This document shows, one piece after another, positions 1-6,377 of a DNA stretch of 10,447 bases. The notes under the pieces were generated by a model. The model had not been told where the DNA came from and searched no databases. It worked only from the letters and a program-made list of their open reading frames with translations. The DNA lies in assembly GCA_025927935.1 (NCBI GenBank), contig JAICKM010000186.1, positions 1 through 10,447 on the forward strand, in the 5' to 3' direction. The position numbers and the translations under genes were made by a program. Source of the DNA: Chloroflexia bacterium (GTDB lineage: Bacteria > Chloroflexota > Chloroflexia > QHBQ01 > JADMIH01). Positions within the stretch are counted from its first letter, which is position 1; every line of letters starts with the position of its first letter.

Positions 1-779
1 TCATCAGGGCGCTCGCTCAGCAACGTACCGGCCTTGCCGGAGGTCAGCACTCCGCGTGGGCGGGGCGTAAGGTGGCCGGCATCGGTGAACCCGTACATCG
101 TAGCTCGGCGGTCTCGCTTTTCCGGGGGAACAATAAAACCTGTATCCTGCATCCCCAATGGCTCGAATATCCGCTGCTTGAGTACTGTGCCGAATGGGAT
201 TCCTTCGATGCGGGCGATAAGGAATCCAAGCAAATCCGTCGAATGTCCATAATGGAACCCAGCACCTGGCTGGTCGATCAGCGGTAGGGCAGCCAGTCGG
301 GCAATCCACTCGTCAGGCGACAATTCACTATCAATATCACTTCCTAATGCCTCATCGAAAGCGGTGGCAAGGGGACCCGTGTGAAATGAACCGTAGGTCA
401 AGCCCGAACGATGCGTTAACAAATCCTCAAAAGTGATTGGTCGATCTGCCGGATCCGCCTGATCGAGTGAACCTGTGGGTGAGCGTAGGACGCGCATGCG
501 GGCAAATTCGGGTGCCCAGCGGGTGATTGGTTCGTCCAGCGCGAAACGTCCTTCCTCGAACAGCATGAGTGCGGCCATTGAGGTTATCGGCTTCGTCATC
601 GAGGCAATGCGGAACAGGGTGTCACGTTCCATCGGGAGGTTGGCTTCCCTATCCCGCCACCCCACATTCGCGCTCTGGATCACCTTGTTGCCGTGCCAAA
701 CCAGGGTCACTATACCAGTAAGATCGCCACCGTTCACGGCATTTTCAAGAACCGTCTTGATGGAGTCTTCCATATTCAT
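1..779 (-). CDS. Serine hydrolase of the class C beta-lactamase family (3' end beyond window)
   Basis: The frame is open from the ATG at 779 to the window edge (259 codons) and lacks its C-terminal end. The family (Beta-lactamase/AmpC-like, including esterases and D-aminopeptidases) uses an acylated serine. The S-x-x-K nucleophile motif is Ser60-Met-Thr-Lys63, inside the typical context FRIASMTKPITS. The second motif is Tyr177-Gly-His179 in a YGHSTDLLG context, with His where beta-lactamases have Asn, which is common in the esterase-like members. I see no signal peptide, so a cytoplasmic esterase or peptidase is more likely than an antibiotic-resistance enzyme. The start at 779 is preceded by AAAGGA about ten bases upstream; a second in-frame ATG lies at 773. 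A hand count of bases 301-360 gives 26/60 G+C, well below the reductase exons, which suggests a different origin. The family is clear; the substrate is unknown. Confidence 0.85.
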   Translation of the reverse strand, partial: MNMEDSIKTVLENAVNGGDLTGIVTLVWHGNKVIQSANVGWRDREANLPMERDTLFRIASMTKPITSMAALMLFEEGRFALDEPITRWAPEFARMRVLRSPTGSLDQADPADRPITFEDLLTHRSGLTYGSFHTGPLATAFDEALGSDIDSELSPDEWIARLAALPLIDQPGAGFHYGHSTDLLGFLIARIEGIPFGTVLKQRIFEPLGMQDTGFIVPPEKRDRRATMYGFTDAGHLTPRPRGVLTSGKAGTLLSERPD

Positions 780-820
780 TCTTGATTGTTCCTTTGTACC
801 TAGCCCCTAAAGAGAAGGTC

Positions 821-850
821 ATTATCAGGTTGTCGTACCCCTTTAGACAA
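821..850 (-). promoter_or_regulatory. Candidate sigma70-type promoter of the beta-lactamase-family gene
   Basis: Read on the minus strand, TTGTCT (845-850) is followed after 18 bases by GATAAT (821-826), which matches the -10 consensus at 5 of 6 positions. The start codon lies about 40 bases downstream. The -35 match is only 4 of 6, so this is a plausible but unproven promoter. The rest of the 780-885 gap shows nothing else I can name. Confidence 0.35.
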
Positions 851-885
851 GGGCCAATGTACTAGAGGGTGTTCTCGCTCATTTG

Positions 886-899
886 ACAGGACTTACGCG
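886..899 (+). repeat. Left terminal inverted repeat of the IS remnant
   Basis: ACAGGACTTACGCG is an exact reverse complement of 1562-1575. The outermost base may or may not belong to the element. Confidence 0.85.
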
Positions 900-999
900 C
901 GGGGGTAGCCACCGCCGCGCACCTTAACAGCGGCAAAGCGGCAGACACCATGAACTCCGTACACTCGGTGTAGGAACGCCCGTGTACTGGAGGGGACTC

Positions 1000-1568
1000 A
1001 TGACGTCTCGACCCTATCATACCACATTAGCCTTGTATCACGCCGTCGAACGCGCTTTGCGGCGCCTCGATCAGATGTGCGGGTGCATTGGAAGGGGCGC
1101 AGTATGCCGCTGTGGTTCTTGGCCGGGGTGGTGTCGCTGAACTGGCGGGCGCCGTTGCGGGTGCGCGCTGTTGCTCTCCACGTCTACGCGCGGCGCTATG
1201 GACACGTCACGTTGGTTGTGACGAGGAACCGCCATGGCGACGAGGAGTTCCTGGCGACGAACGCGCGGGATTTGGACCTGACGAGCGTGGTGCACCGCAA
1301 GTGGAACCGCTGGTCGGTAGAAACCGTCTTTCGCGACAGCAAGCAGCACAGCGGATTGGAAGCCTGCCCGTGCTGGGTGGATCAAGCGTGGGTCCGGCAT
1401 ATGGGCCGCGTCTTACTCACGTTTGTCGTCCTACAAATATTACGCCAGACGCCGGGGGAGAGCCTGGTGGCGGTGAAGGAGCGCTGGCAACTGGAAGTCA
1501 AGCGTAATGGCGAGCAACCGCCCCCGCCCTTGCGGGCCTGCCTGCCCGATCTCCCGGCCACCGCGTAA
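1000..1568 (+). pseudogene. DDE transposase pseudogene, internal deletion plus frame change
   Basis: The original start is the ATG at 1000, preceded by GGAGGGG with seven-base spacing. It encodes about 25 residues (MTSRPYHTTLALYH onward) up to about 1074. The continuing frame then reads nonsense to a stop near 1138, while the C-terminal half of the transposase runs in another frame from about 1077 to the TAA at 1566-1568. That half holds R78-x3-E82-x6-K89 (WNRWSVETVFRDSK), the YREK-type signature of IS4-like transposases with Lys in the Tyr position. E82 would be the third acid of the DDE triad; both aspartates are gone. The abrupt join of an N-terminal leader to a mid-protein segment indicates one internal deletion near 1070-1077, of perhaps 200 or more codons judging by normal family length. 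The product would be inactive. Confidence 0.8.
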
Positions 1569-1575
1569 GTCCTGT
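1562..1575 (-). repeat. Right terminal inverted repeat of the IS remnant
   Basis: The plus strand reads CGCGTAAGTCCTGT, the exact reverse complement of the left repeat. The TAA that ends the transposase frame (1566-1568) lies inside it, which is typical of compact insertion sequences. Confidence 0.85.
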
Positions 1576-1587
1576 ATTATGATGCGC

Positions 1588-1624
1588 AAAAAGAGGAAGG
1601 GTGCCCTCTAGCGAGCACCCTTCC
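1588..1624 (-). terminator. Rho-independent terminator of nrdR-nrdJ
   Basis: A perfect 10-bp stem (1595-1604 with 1615-1624) encloses a 10-base loop. On the minus strand it is followed by CTC and then TTTTT (1588-1592). It lies 37 bases after the nrdJ stop, in the right orientation to end that transcript. Confidence 0.85.
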
Positions 1625-1635
1625 CTTCCCTACCT

Positions 1636-1665
1636 GCTAAGCTAACCGATCCCGGCTAGCTTAGC
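1636..1665 (-). repeat. Stem-loop overlapping the nrdJ stop codon
   Basis: On the minus strand GCTAAGCTAGCC and GGTTAGCTTAGC pair in RNA as 12 bp with one G-U pair, around a 6-base loop. The hairpin includes the TAA stop (1661-1663). With the terminator hairpin it forms a double stem-loop 3' end that could protect the message. It has no T-run of its own. Confidence 0.6.
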
Positions 1666-4600
1666 ACTCGCTGTGGCCGCAGGGGCACTTCTTGCAGCCC
1701 TCGACGTGCATCAGCGTGGCGTTGCCGCACTCCGGGCAGATGTCGCCCAGCGGCTGGCTGGCGATGGGCCGGCGCACCGGCGGGGCCACCGGCACGACCG
1801 CCGGAGCCGCCTTTGCGACCGCACGCGTCGCGGGGACCGCCGGCGCGTCCGGCTCCGGGAAGTAGTGCTCCTGGAGCAGCTTGGCAATGGCATCGGGTAC
1901 GGACAGCACGCGCTGGGTGCCGAACCCGACCGACCGGCTGCCGCCGATTCCGCGCAACTGATCGATCAGGATCTCGACCGGGATGCCCGCCCGCAGGGCG
2001 ATGGACATCATACGGCCGATACCCTCGGTCAGCGCCATCAGGTCGGAACCCGATTTGCCGAGCACGATATAGGTCTCGTAAGGTTGGTCGTCGACTTCAC
2101 TCACCCAGACGCGCACGGTGCCCTGTGGACTCTTGATGCGCCCCAACCACCCGCTGATATCGCCGTCGGGCAGCGGGCGCGGCAGCACCGGCTGCGGCTC
2201 GGCCACATCCACTGGCGGCTGTGCGTCGGCCTGGCGCACTTCCGCCACGATCTCGGGCACGTCATGGCTGTGCCCGTTGCCGTTCCCGTTCCCGTTGGCC
2301 TTCGCCGCAGTGCCCGTGGCGGCCAGCGGAACCGTCACCGGAACCGCGGCGGCGCTGCTTTCCGGTTTCTTGGCGACGGTGCTCATCGGCTGCTCGGACC
2401 GGCTGCCGTCGCGATAGATGGTGACGCCTTTGCAGCCGAGGCGATAGGCCAGTTCGTAGACCTCGCGCACTTCGTCCTCGGTGGCTTCGGGCGGGAAATT
2501 GACTGTCTTCGAGACAGCATTATCCGTGGACTTTTGGAACGCGGCCTGCATGCGCGCGTGCCACTCCGGTGTCACGTCGCGGGCCGTGACGAAGACACGC
2601 TTCACCCAATCGGGGATGCCTTCGATATGGGCCAGCGTGCCCGTCGCCGCGACTTCTTCCATCAGTTCAGCACTGTAGAAGCCTTCTTCCTTCGCCACCT
2701 GCTCGAAGATCTTGTTGACCTCCAGCAGCTTGTCCTTGTCCATGATCGTGCGCATGAAGGCCAGCGAGAAGAGCGGTTCGATACCGCCCGACGCCCCGGC
2801 GATGATCGAGATCGTGCCGGTGGGCGCGATGGTGCTCACCGTCGAGTTACGCAGCGGGCGCACGCCCTGGGCGTTCGGCCAGTGCTGGCCCTGCGGCCCG
2901 TAGATACTCTCTTCCCAGTTGGGGAACGGCCCGCGCTCGGCGGCCAATTGCTCCGACGCGTTCTTGGCCTCGTCGTCGATGAACTTCATCATTCGCTCAG
3001 CCAGGTCGGTCGCTTCTTCCGAGTTGTACGGGATGCGCAGCTTGAACAGCAGGTCGGCCCAACCCATGAGGCCGACGCCGATGCGCCGGTTGCGCGTGGT
3101 CATCTCCTCGATCTCCGGGATCGGGTACTTATTCATCTCGATCACGTCTTCGAGCGCCCGCGTCGCCAGATGCACGACATCGCGCAGGGCGTCCCAATCG
3201 AGATCGACCTTGCCGTCGCGCTCCACCGTCAGCCGCCCGACGTTGATCGAGCCAAGGTTGCACGCCTCGTAGGGCAGCAAGGGTTGCTCGCCGCACTGTC
3301 CTGTAACGATACCGTTGAAGATAACCGTATTACGGTCTTCCTGCGTGGTATCGTAGACAGCTTCGCGACCCTCATAGATAATCTCCGCCACTGGAGTGAT
3401 GAAAGGCTGTGTCTTACGCAAGACTCGACCTTCTGCCCAGGCCCGTACACGATCCCTCTTATTCGGCAACGGGAAGCCAACGGCGTCCAGGAAGCGGGTA
3501 CGAGACTCACCACCGATGATCAATTCATACTGCGCTTGGTACTGGTACGACTTCTGACCGCCCTTACCGTCGGGCATAAGGCGTGCGCCCGCGTTTCGGC
3601 GCAATTTGATTGATGAGAAGACGCCGAAGTTGGCAAGCAAACTCTGCACTTCGCCAAGCAATGATCGCGTGCTTGAGGCAAGGCGGATCGAGCAAGTATC
3701 CTTCTCGGCGGATATCTGCACAGTCCCATCCGTTTGGAATAAGCCTTGCAGGTAACCAACCACGCATTCGCGGGAGCCCTGCCAGACCACTTCTGGAACG
3801 CGTAGTTTGGTCGCGATGGTGAATCCATAGCGCTCTTCCAGGATGCGTCCAAGGCGGGTCGAGCGGAGCGTCGTAAGATCCCGATCCGGCACGACAACAG
3901 GCTGCACCACGTATTCCTTACGCTTTCCTTGTGCAGTACCTACCACCAGACTGTTGACGTACTCAGCTATCTTGGGCATCAAAGCTTGGTCGGCACCCCA
4001 TAGGTTAACGCACGCGCCCCGATCGGCAGTGATGTACCCATCTCCAGTAATCAGGCCAACGAGCAAGCCTAAATTGTAATCGCCCGCTTCACCCCATTGC
4101 CCTTCCCCAGACTGGACGAGCAATTCATCACCAGGCTGGAGATCGCGAAGTTTCACCTTTCCACGCGTGGTGAAGAAGTCATGCCATTCTGTAGCTCGGA
4201 TTTCGTAGCCATCTTCCGTCACTACGCGGAAAACATCGGCATCTGCGGCGGTCATAAACACCGGGATAGCTGACCGAGTGGTTGCACCTCGATGCTCATT
4301 GACCACACGAGTATCTACCGTGGCAGTAATAGGAAGTTGGCGCTCATACAACTCGTGGATCGTCATTAGCCCGTATTGGGTATGCAGACGCGTATCCCCA
4401 GTAACGCAGGGGTTCGTGCTCTCGACCAGGCCCAGTTGCGGCGTCGGGTTCGAGCGGCTGGCGTTGATGCGGTCGATGAAGACGATGCCCGGTTCGCCCG
4501 TCTGCCAGGCGTTATGCACGATTTTGTTGAACAGGTATCGCGCCGGGATCGTGCGGGCCACCGCGCCGGTGCGCGGGTTGATCAGCGCATGATCGGCATC

Positions 4601-4741
4601 CTGCTCCACTTCCTCCATGAACTTCTCGGTCACGGCCACCGAGACATTGAAGTTGGTCATCACCGACAGATCGTTCTTCATGTCGACGAACTCTTCAATA
4701 TCAGGATGATCCACCGAGAGGATCGCCATGTTTGCGCCACG
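1661..4741 (-). CDS. nrdJ: nrdJ exon 2 (with in-frame intein): class II adenosylcobalamin-dependent ribonucleotide reductase
   Basis: NrdJ reduces ribonucleotides to deoxyribonucleotides in the cytoplasm using a B12-derived thiyl radical. The exon starts with CGT GGC GCA AAC ATG (RGANM). Residues here are numbered from that Met. Residues 1-107 and 479-778 form the catalytic barrel. Asn106 and Pro107, then (after the intein) Cys479-Gly-Glu481, make the N-x-C-x-E motif, with Cys479 the predicted thiyl-radical residue. Cys490, 11 residues on, matches the second redox cysteine. APTGTISIIAG (635-645), VNFP (743-746) and GCKGVTIYRDGSR (765-777) are typical of the family. A low-complexity linker with four Asn-Gly pairs (812-819) leads to a TSCPD-like region (about 857-955) and a cysteine-rich tail (six Cys from 998 to 1022) expected to bind zinc or shuttle electrons. 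Without the intein, and joined to exon 1, the protein is about 832 residues, a normal class II length. It follows nrdR in the same operon. Confidence 0.95.
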   Translation of the reverse strand, partial: RGANMAILSVDHPDIEEFVDMKNDLSVMTNFNVSVAVTEKFMEEVEQDADHALINPRTGAVARTIPARYLFNKIVHNAWQTGEPGIVFIDRINASRSNPTPQLGLVESTNPCVTGDTRLHTQYGLMTIHELYERQLPITATVDTRVVNEHRGATTRSAIPVFMTAADADVFRVVTEDGYEIRATEWHDFFTTRGKVKLRDLQPGDELLVQSGEGQWGEAGDYNLGLLVGLITGDGYITADRGACVNLWGADQALMPKIAEYVNSLVVGTAQGKRKEYVVQPVVVPDRDLTTLRSTRLGRILEERYGFTIATKLRVPEVVWQGSRECVVGYLQGLFQTDGTVQISAEKDTCSIRLASSTRSLLGEVQSLLANFGVFSSIKLRRNAGARLMPDGKGGQKSYQYQAQYELIIGGESRTRFLDAVGFPLPNKRDRVRAWAEGRVLRKTQPFITPVAEIIYEGREAVYDTTQEDRNTVIFNGIVTGQCGEQPLLPYEACNLGSINVGRLTVERDGKVDLDWDALRDVVHLATRALEDVIEMNKYPIPEIEEMTTRNRRIGVGLMGWADLLFKLRIPYNSEEATDLAERMMKFIDDEAKNASEQLAAERGPFPNWEESIYGPQGQHWPNAQGVRPLRNSTVSTIAPTGTISIIAGASGGIEPLFSLAFMRTIMDKDKLLEVNKIFEQVAKEEGFYSAELMEEVAATGTLAHIEGIPDWVKRVFVTARDVTPEWHARMQAAFQKSTDNAVSKTVNFPPEATEDEVREVYELAYRLGCKGVTIYRDGSRSEQPMSTVAKKPESSAAAVPVTVPLAATGTAAKANGNGNGNGHSHDVPEIVAEVRQADAQPPVDVAEPQPVLPRPLPDGDISGWLGRIKSPQGTVRVWVSEVDDQPYETYIVLGKSGSDLMALTEGIGRMMSIALRAGIPVEILIDQLRGIGGSRSVGFGTQRVLSVPDAIAKLLQEHYFPEPDAPAVPATRAVAKAAPAVVPVAPPVRRPIASQPLGDICPECGNATLMHVEGCKKCPCGHSEC
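3296..4408 (-). other. RIR1-type intein with LAGLIDADG homing endonuclease, in nrdJ
   Basis: A 371-residue in-frame insertion splits the reductase between Asn-Pro and Cys-Gly-Glu. It begins CVTGDTRL (block A, nucleophile Cys). Block B contains T-E-W-H, the T-x-x-H motif, in a DGYEIRATEWHDFF context. The endonuclease spans roughly 3410-4072, with paired LAGLIDADG-like helices LGLLVGLITGDGYI and VVGYLQGLFQTDG that keep both acidic residues, so it may be active. The C-terminal block runs VYDTTQED to FNGIVTGQ, followed by the extein Cys. The last two residues are Gly-Gln, not His-Asn. From memory, a reductase intein of Carboxydothermus hydrogenoformans that ends in Gln has been reported to splice, so function is plausible. 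Base composition differs from the host gene: bases 3301-3360 hold 28/60 G+C against 43/60 at 3181-3240, which supports acquisition by homing. Confidence 0.95.
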
Positions 4742-5012
4742 CAGTTTGTTACTCTACCTTGCGGTAGGACCAGGTAGTTTCCCCCTGGCTCTTACGCTTT
4801 CACGTAAGTTCGGACTATATCATCCGGAGATCACATCCGGTCGCGTACTTAGTCTCTGAACGTTGTTCCTGCATCCAGGAACCTTCGCTGCTGATTGCCC
4901 AATCCTGCTACTTTTCCAGCCCTCACGCCGACCTTTACAAGTTACGTTGTGGCAAGCAGGCTCTCAGGGTGTCCCAGCAATTCACGCGATTTTACACGCG
5001 CCATTGGACTTA
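4742..5012 (-). ncRNA. Self-splicing group I intron in nrdJ (271 nt, no ORF)
   Basis: The core elements are visible on the minus strand: P as TTGCTGGGACACCC (4967-4980), Q as GGGCAATCAGCAGCGAAGG (4882-4900), R as GTTCAGAGACTAAG (4848-4861) and S as GATGATATAGTCCG (4811-4824). R and S pair through GACTA/TAGTC to form P7, the guanosine-binding helix. P1 pairs the last seven exon bases CACGCGU (5013-5019) with the internal guide GCGCGUG (4995-5001), ending in the required U-G pair at the 5' splice site. A 7-bp hairpin between Q and R (4865-4882) fits P6. A hairpin with a GAAA tetraloop (CTTACG/CGTAAG) fits P9, and CTACC-GCAA-GGTAG forms another tetraloop stem near the 3' end. The intron ends in G (4742). 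Its first three bases are an in-frame UAA stop. Joining 5013 to 4741 recreates the conserved GGTRRGANM. Confidence 0.95.
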
Positions 5013-5543
5013 ACGCGTGCCACCTTGCTTGATTGCGCCGGTGGCGGCATCGAACACTTGCATGAAACTGACCGGGCCGCTGGCTTTGCCCTTCGTGGTC
5101 ATCACGATGTCGTTCTTGGGGCGCAAACGGCTGAACGCAAACCCGGTGCCGCCACCGGTCTGGTGGATCAGCGCCTGGTTGCGGATGGTGGCGAAGATGT
5201 CGCCCAGGTCATCGCCAACAGGCAAAACAAAACATGCGCTGAGCTGTTGCAGCGGCCGGCCCGCGTTCATCAGCGTGGGCGAATTGGGTAAGAACTCCAG
5301 CGAGCGCATCAGGCGATAGAAGCGGTCTTCCCAGAGATCCACGTCGGCCCCGTAGCGGCCCTCGGCCTCGGCCAGGTTGCGTGCCACACGGTGGAACATC
5401 TCCTCCGGAGTTTCGATCACCTTGCCGGTCTCGTCTTTCACGAGATAGCGGCGTTCGAGCACGGTTACGGCGTTCTTCGCCAGCGGCACCGTAACATCGG
5501 GATGATGCACGGCCGGCGGCGACGCCGGTTTAGTCTTTGCCAT
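5013..5543 (-). CDS. nrdJ: nrdJ exon 1: N-terminal part of class II ribonucleotide reductase
   Basis: This exon encodes 177 residues that are spliced in frame to the second exon; taken alone, the frame ends at the UAA that begins the intron. The N-terminal region (about 20-85) resembles the reductase ATP-cone/N-terminal domain. [15 protein letters not shown] (81-95) and LSACFVLPV (101-109) are strong class II signatures. Cys104 in the latter is the first cysteine of the redox pair that re-reduces the active site. [13 protein letters not shown] and [14 protein letters not shown] follow. I prefer the ATG at 5543; a GTG at 5549 is also in frame. GGAG lies 10 bases before the ATG or 4 before the GTG. 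The gene begins 48 bases after the nrdR stop, consistent with one operon. Confidence 0.93.
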
Positions 5544-5591
5544 CTTCACTTCACTCCATACTTAGTAAGATGTAATACAGGCGCCGGCCCG

Positions 5592-6071
5592 TCACGCCGG
5601 AGATCGTTCACTGCGGGTATCGCGCTGCAAGAGCGCCTCAATCGCCTGGCCCATCTCCGCCAAGTCGGCGAAGTTGAGGTACACCGAGGCGAAGCGGATA
5701 TATGCCACCTGATCGATCTCGCGTAGGCGGTTGAGCACCAGGTCGCCAACGACTTTGGCTGGTACTTCGTTCTGGCCCAGGCCGAAAAGCTCGCTTTCGA
5801 TGCTGTTCACGGCATTCTCGATGGTCGTAGCGCTCACCGGGCGCTTGGTGCAGGCGAGCCGGATGCCGGATTCGATTTTGCCCCGATTGTATTCCTCGCG
5901 CAGGCCCTCTTTCTTGACGATCATCAGATTAACCGGTTGCACTCGCTCGTAGGTGGTGAAGCGCTGGCCGCAGTTGTTACAGCGCCGCCGGCGGCGGATG
6001 CCATCGCTATCCGCGGTGTCGCGCGTATCCAGAACTTGCGATTCCCCTTTATGACAATACGGACAGTTCAT
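5592..6071 (-). CDS. nrdR: NrdR, ATP/dATP-sensing repressor of ribonucleotide reductase genes
   Basis: The 159-residue protein has the usual NrdR length and layout. The zinc ribbon is Cys3-Pro-Tyr-Cys6 and Cys31-Asn-Asn-Cys34, separated by the arginine-rich stretch IRRRRR typical of the family. The ATP-cone domain covers about residues 47-137 (VNLMIVKKEG to YLNFADLAEM). NrdR oligomerises in response to bound dATP or ATP and represses reductase promoters at paired 16-bp boxes. The ATG at 6071 is chosen because the protein then begins MNCPYC, the conserved NrdR N-terminus, and GGGGAAG stands just upstream; a TTG at 6101 would add ten unrelated residues. Two matching boxes lie in its own promoter, so it should control itself and the downstream nrdJ. 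Confidence 0.97.
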   Translation of the reverse strand: MNCPYCHKGESQVLDTRDTADSDGIRRRRRCNNCGQRFTTYERVQPVNLMIVKKEGLREEYNRGKIESGIRLACTKRPVSATTIENAVNSIESELFGLGQNEVPAKVVGDLVLNRLREIDQVAYIRFASVYLNFADLAEMGQAIEALLQRDTRSERSPA

Positions 6072-6157
6072 AACTTCCCCAACAGGCCGCGCCCGCACCA
6101 ATTACGCGATGGAGACCGGCGCCTCACCGGTCCCGTGACAGACAAATTTCGCGCCCC

Positions 6158-6173
6158 CTACTACATCTAGATC
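6158..6173 (-). promoter_or_regulatory. Candidate NrdR box (promoter-distal copy)
   Basis: The minus strand has the core CTAGATGTAG (6161-6170), which matches CWATATATWG-type NrdR cores at 8 of 10 positions. It is exactly 31 bp from an almost identical core, the spacing expected of tandem NrdR boxes (16-bp boxes with 15 bp between). Confidence 0.75.
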
Positions 6174-6188
6174 GCCAAGCGCTATAGA

Positions 6189-6204
6189 ACACAACATCTA
6201 GGGC
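6189..6204 (-). promoter_or_regulatory. Candidate NrdR box (over the transcription start)
   Basis: The minus strand reads GCCCTAGATGTTGTGT, which agrees with the remembered consensus acaCwAtATaTwGtgt at 13 of 16 positions. It lies immediately downstream of the -10 element, so a bound NrdR would block RNA polymerase. Confidence 0.8.
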
Positions 6205-6205
6205 G

Positions 6206-6234
6206 ATTGTATCACGCTTTCAGGGATATGTCAA
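6206..6234 (-). promoter_or_regulatory. Promoter of the nrdR-nrdJ operon
   Basis: TTGACA (6229-6234) and TACAAT (6206-6211) on the minus strand are separated by exactly 17 bases: a perfect -35 and a 5-of-6 -10. Transcription should start near 6199, within the first NrdR box, leaving a leader of about 128 bases before the nrdR ATG. Confidence 0.85.
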
Positions 6235-6239
6235 TACTT

Positions 6240-6248
6240 TTATCCACA
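6240..6248 (+). promoter_or_regulatory. Single perfect DnaA box upstream of the nrd promoter
   Basis: TTATCCACA is the strong DnaA-binding consensus. It lies five bases upstream of the -35 element of the nrdR-nrdJ promoter. In Escherichia coli DnaA boxes upstream of nrdAB influence its expression, so a similar role is possible here. A single 9-mer can occur by chance. Confidence 0.5.
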
Positions 6249-6377
6249 GAATCGGCGCGCGCCGGGTCCCAAAATCCGGTAAGGTAACGCCCGCGTTCGG
6301 ACTCGAAAGCGCTGCGAAAAGAGCCGGGGGCAAGAGGAGCCGGCTGGAGAGGGCCGGATTAGAGGAGCCAGGCAGGC
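6249..6377. other. Intergenic purine-rich stretch without a recognisable gene
   Basis: This stretch lies upstream of the nrd control region and downstream of the SDR gene hairpin. It contains repeated GAGGAGCC/GAGAGGCCGG-like words (about 6318-6390) but no frame I would defend and no RNA gene I recognise. Confidence 0.5.

Larger units (their letters stand above)
886..1575 (+). mobile_element. Internally deleted insertion sequence (IS4-like), about 690 bp
   Basis: The element is bounded by perfect 14-bp terminal inverted repeats: ACAGGACTTACGCG at 886-899 and its reverse complement at 1562-1575. Between them lies a broken transposase gene. Ends that begin with CAGGACTTACG are, from memory, common among IS4-superfamily elements. 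About 690 bp is roughly half the length of a complete element, and the first two catalytic aspartates of the transposase are missing, so this copy cannot move by itself. With both ends intact it could still be mobilised in trans if a full copy exists elsewhere. I find no convincing target-site duplication. Its right end stops 12 bp short of the poly-T tract of the nrdJ terminator. Confidence 0.85.

Noticed and set aside
876..1585. Target-site duplication around the IS remnant
   Set aside because: The flanks (CTCATTTG and ATTATGATG) share no direct repeat adjacent to the inverted repeats.
1673..3613. Long plus-strand open frame of 646 codons
   Set aside because: It lies antisense to nrdJ, its translation is low-complexity Arg/Asp/His-rich, and it crosses the intein border. 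It is a by-product of the G+C-rich codon pattern.
4730..5012. Apparent frameshift or two separate genes in nrdJ
   Set aside because: The gap has complete group I intron core elements, a perfect P1 helix and a 3' terminal G, and exact joining restores GGTRRGANM. A sequencing error or gene split would not produce this.
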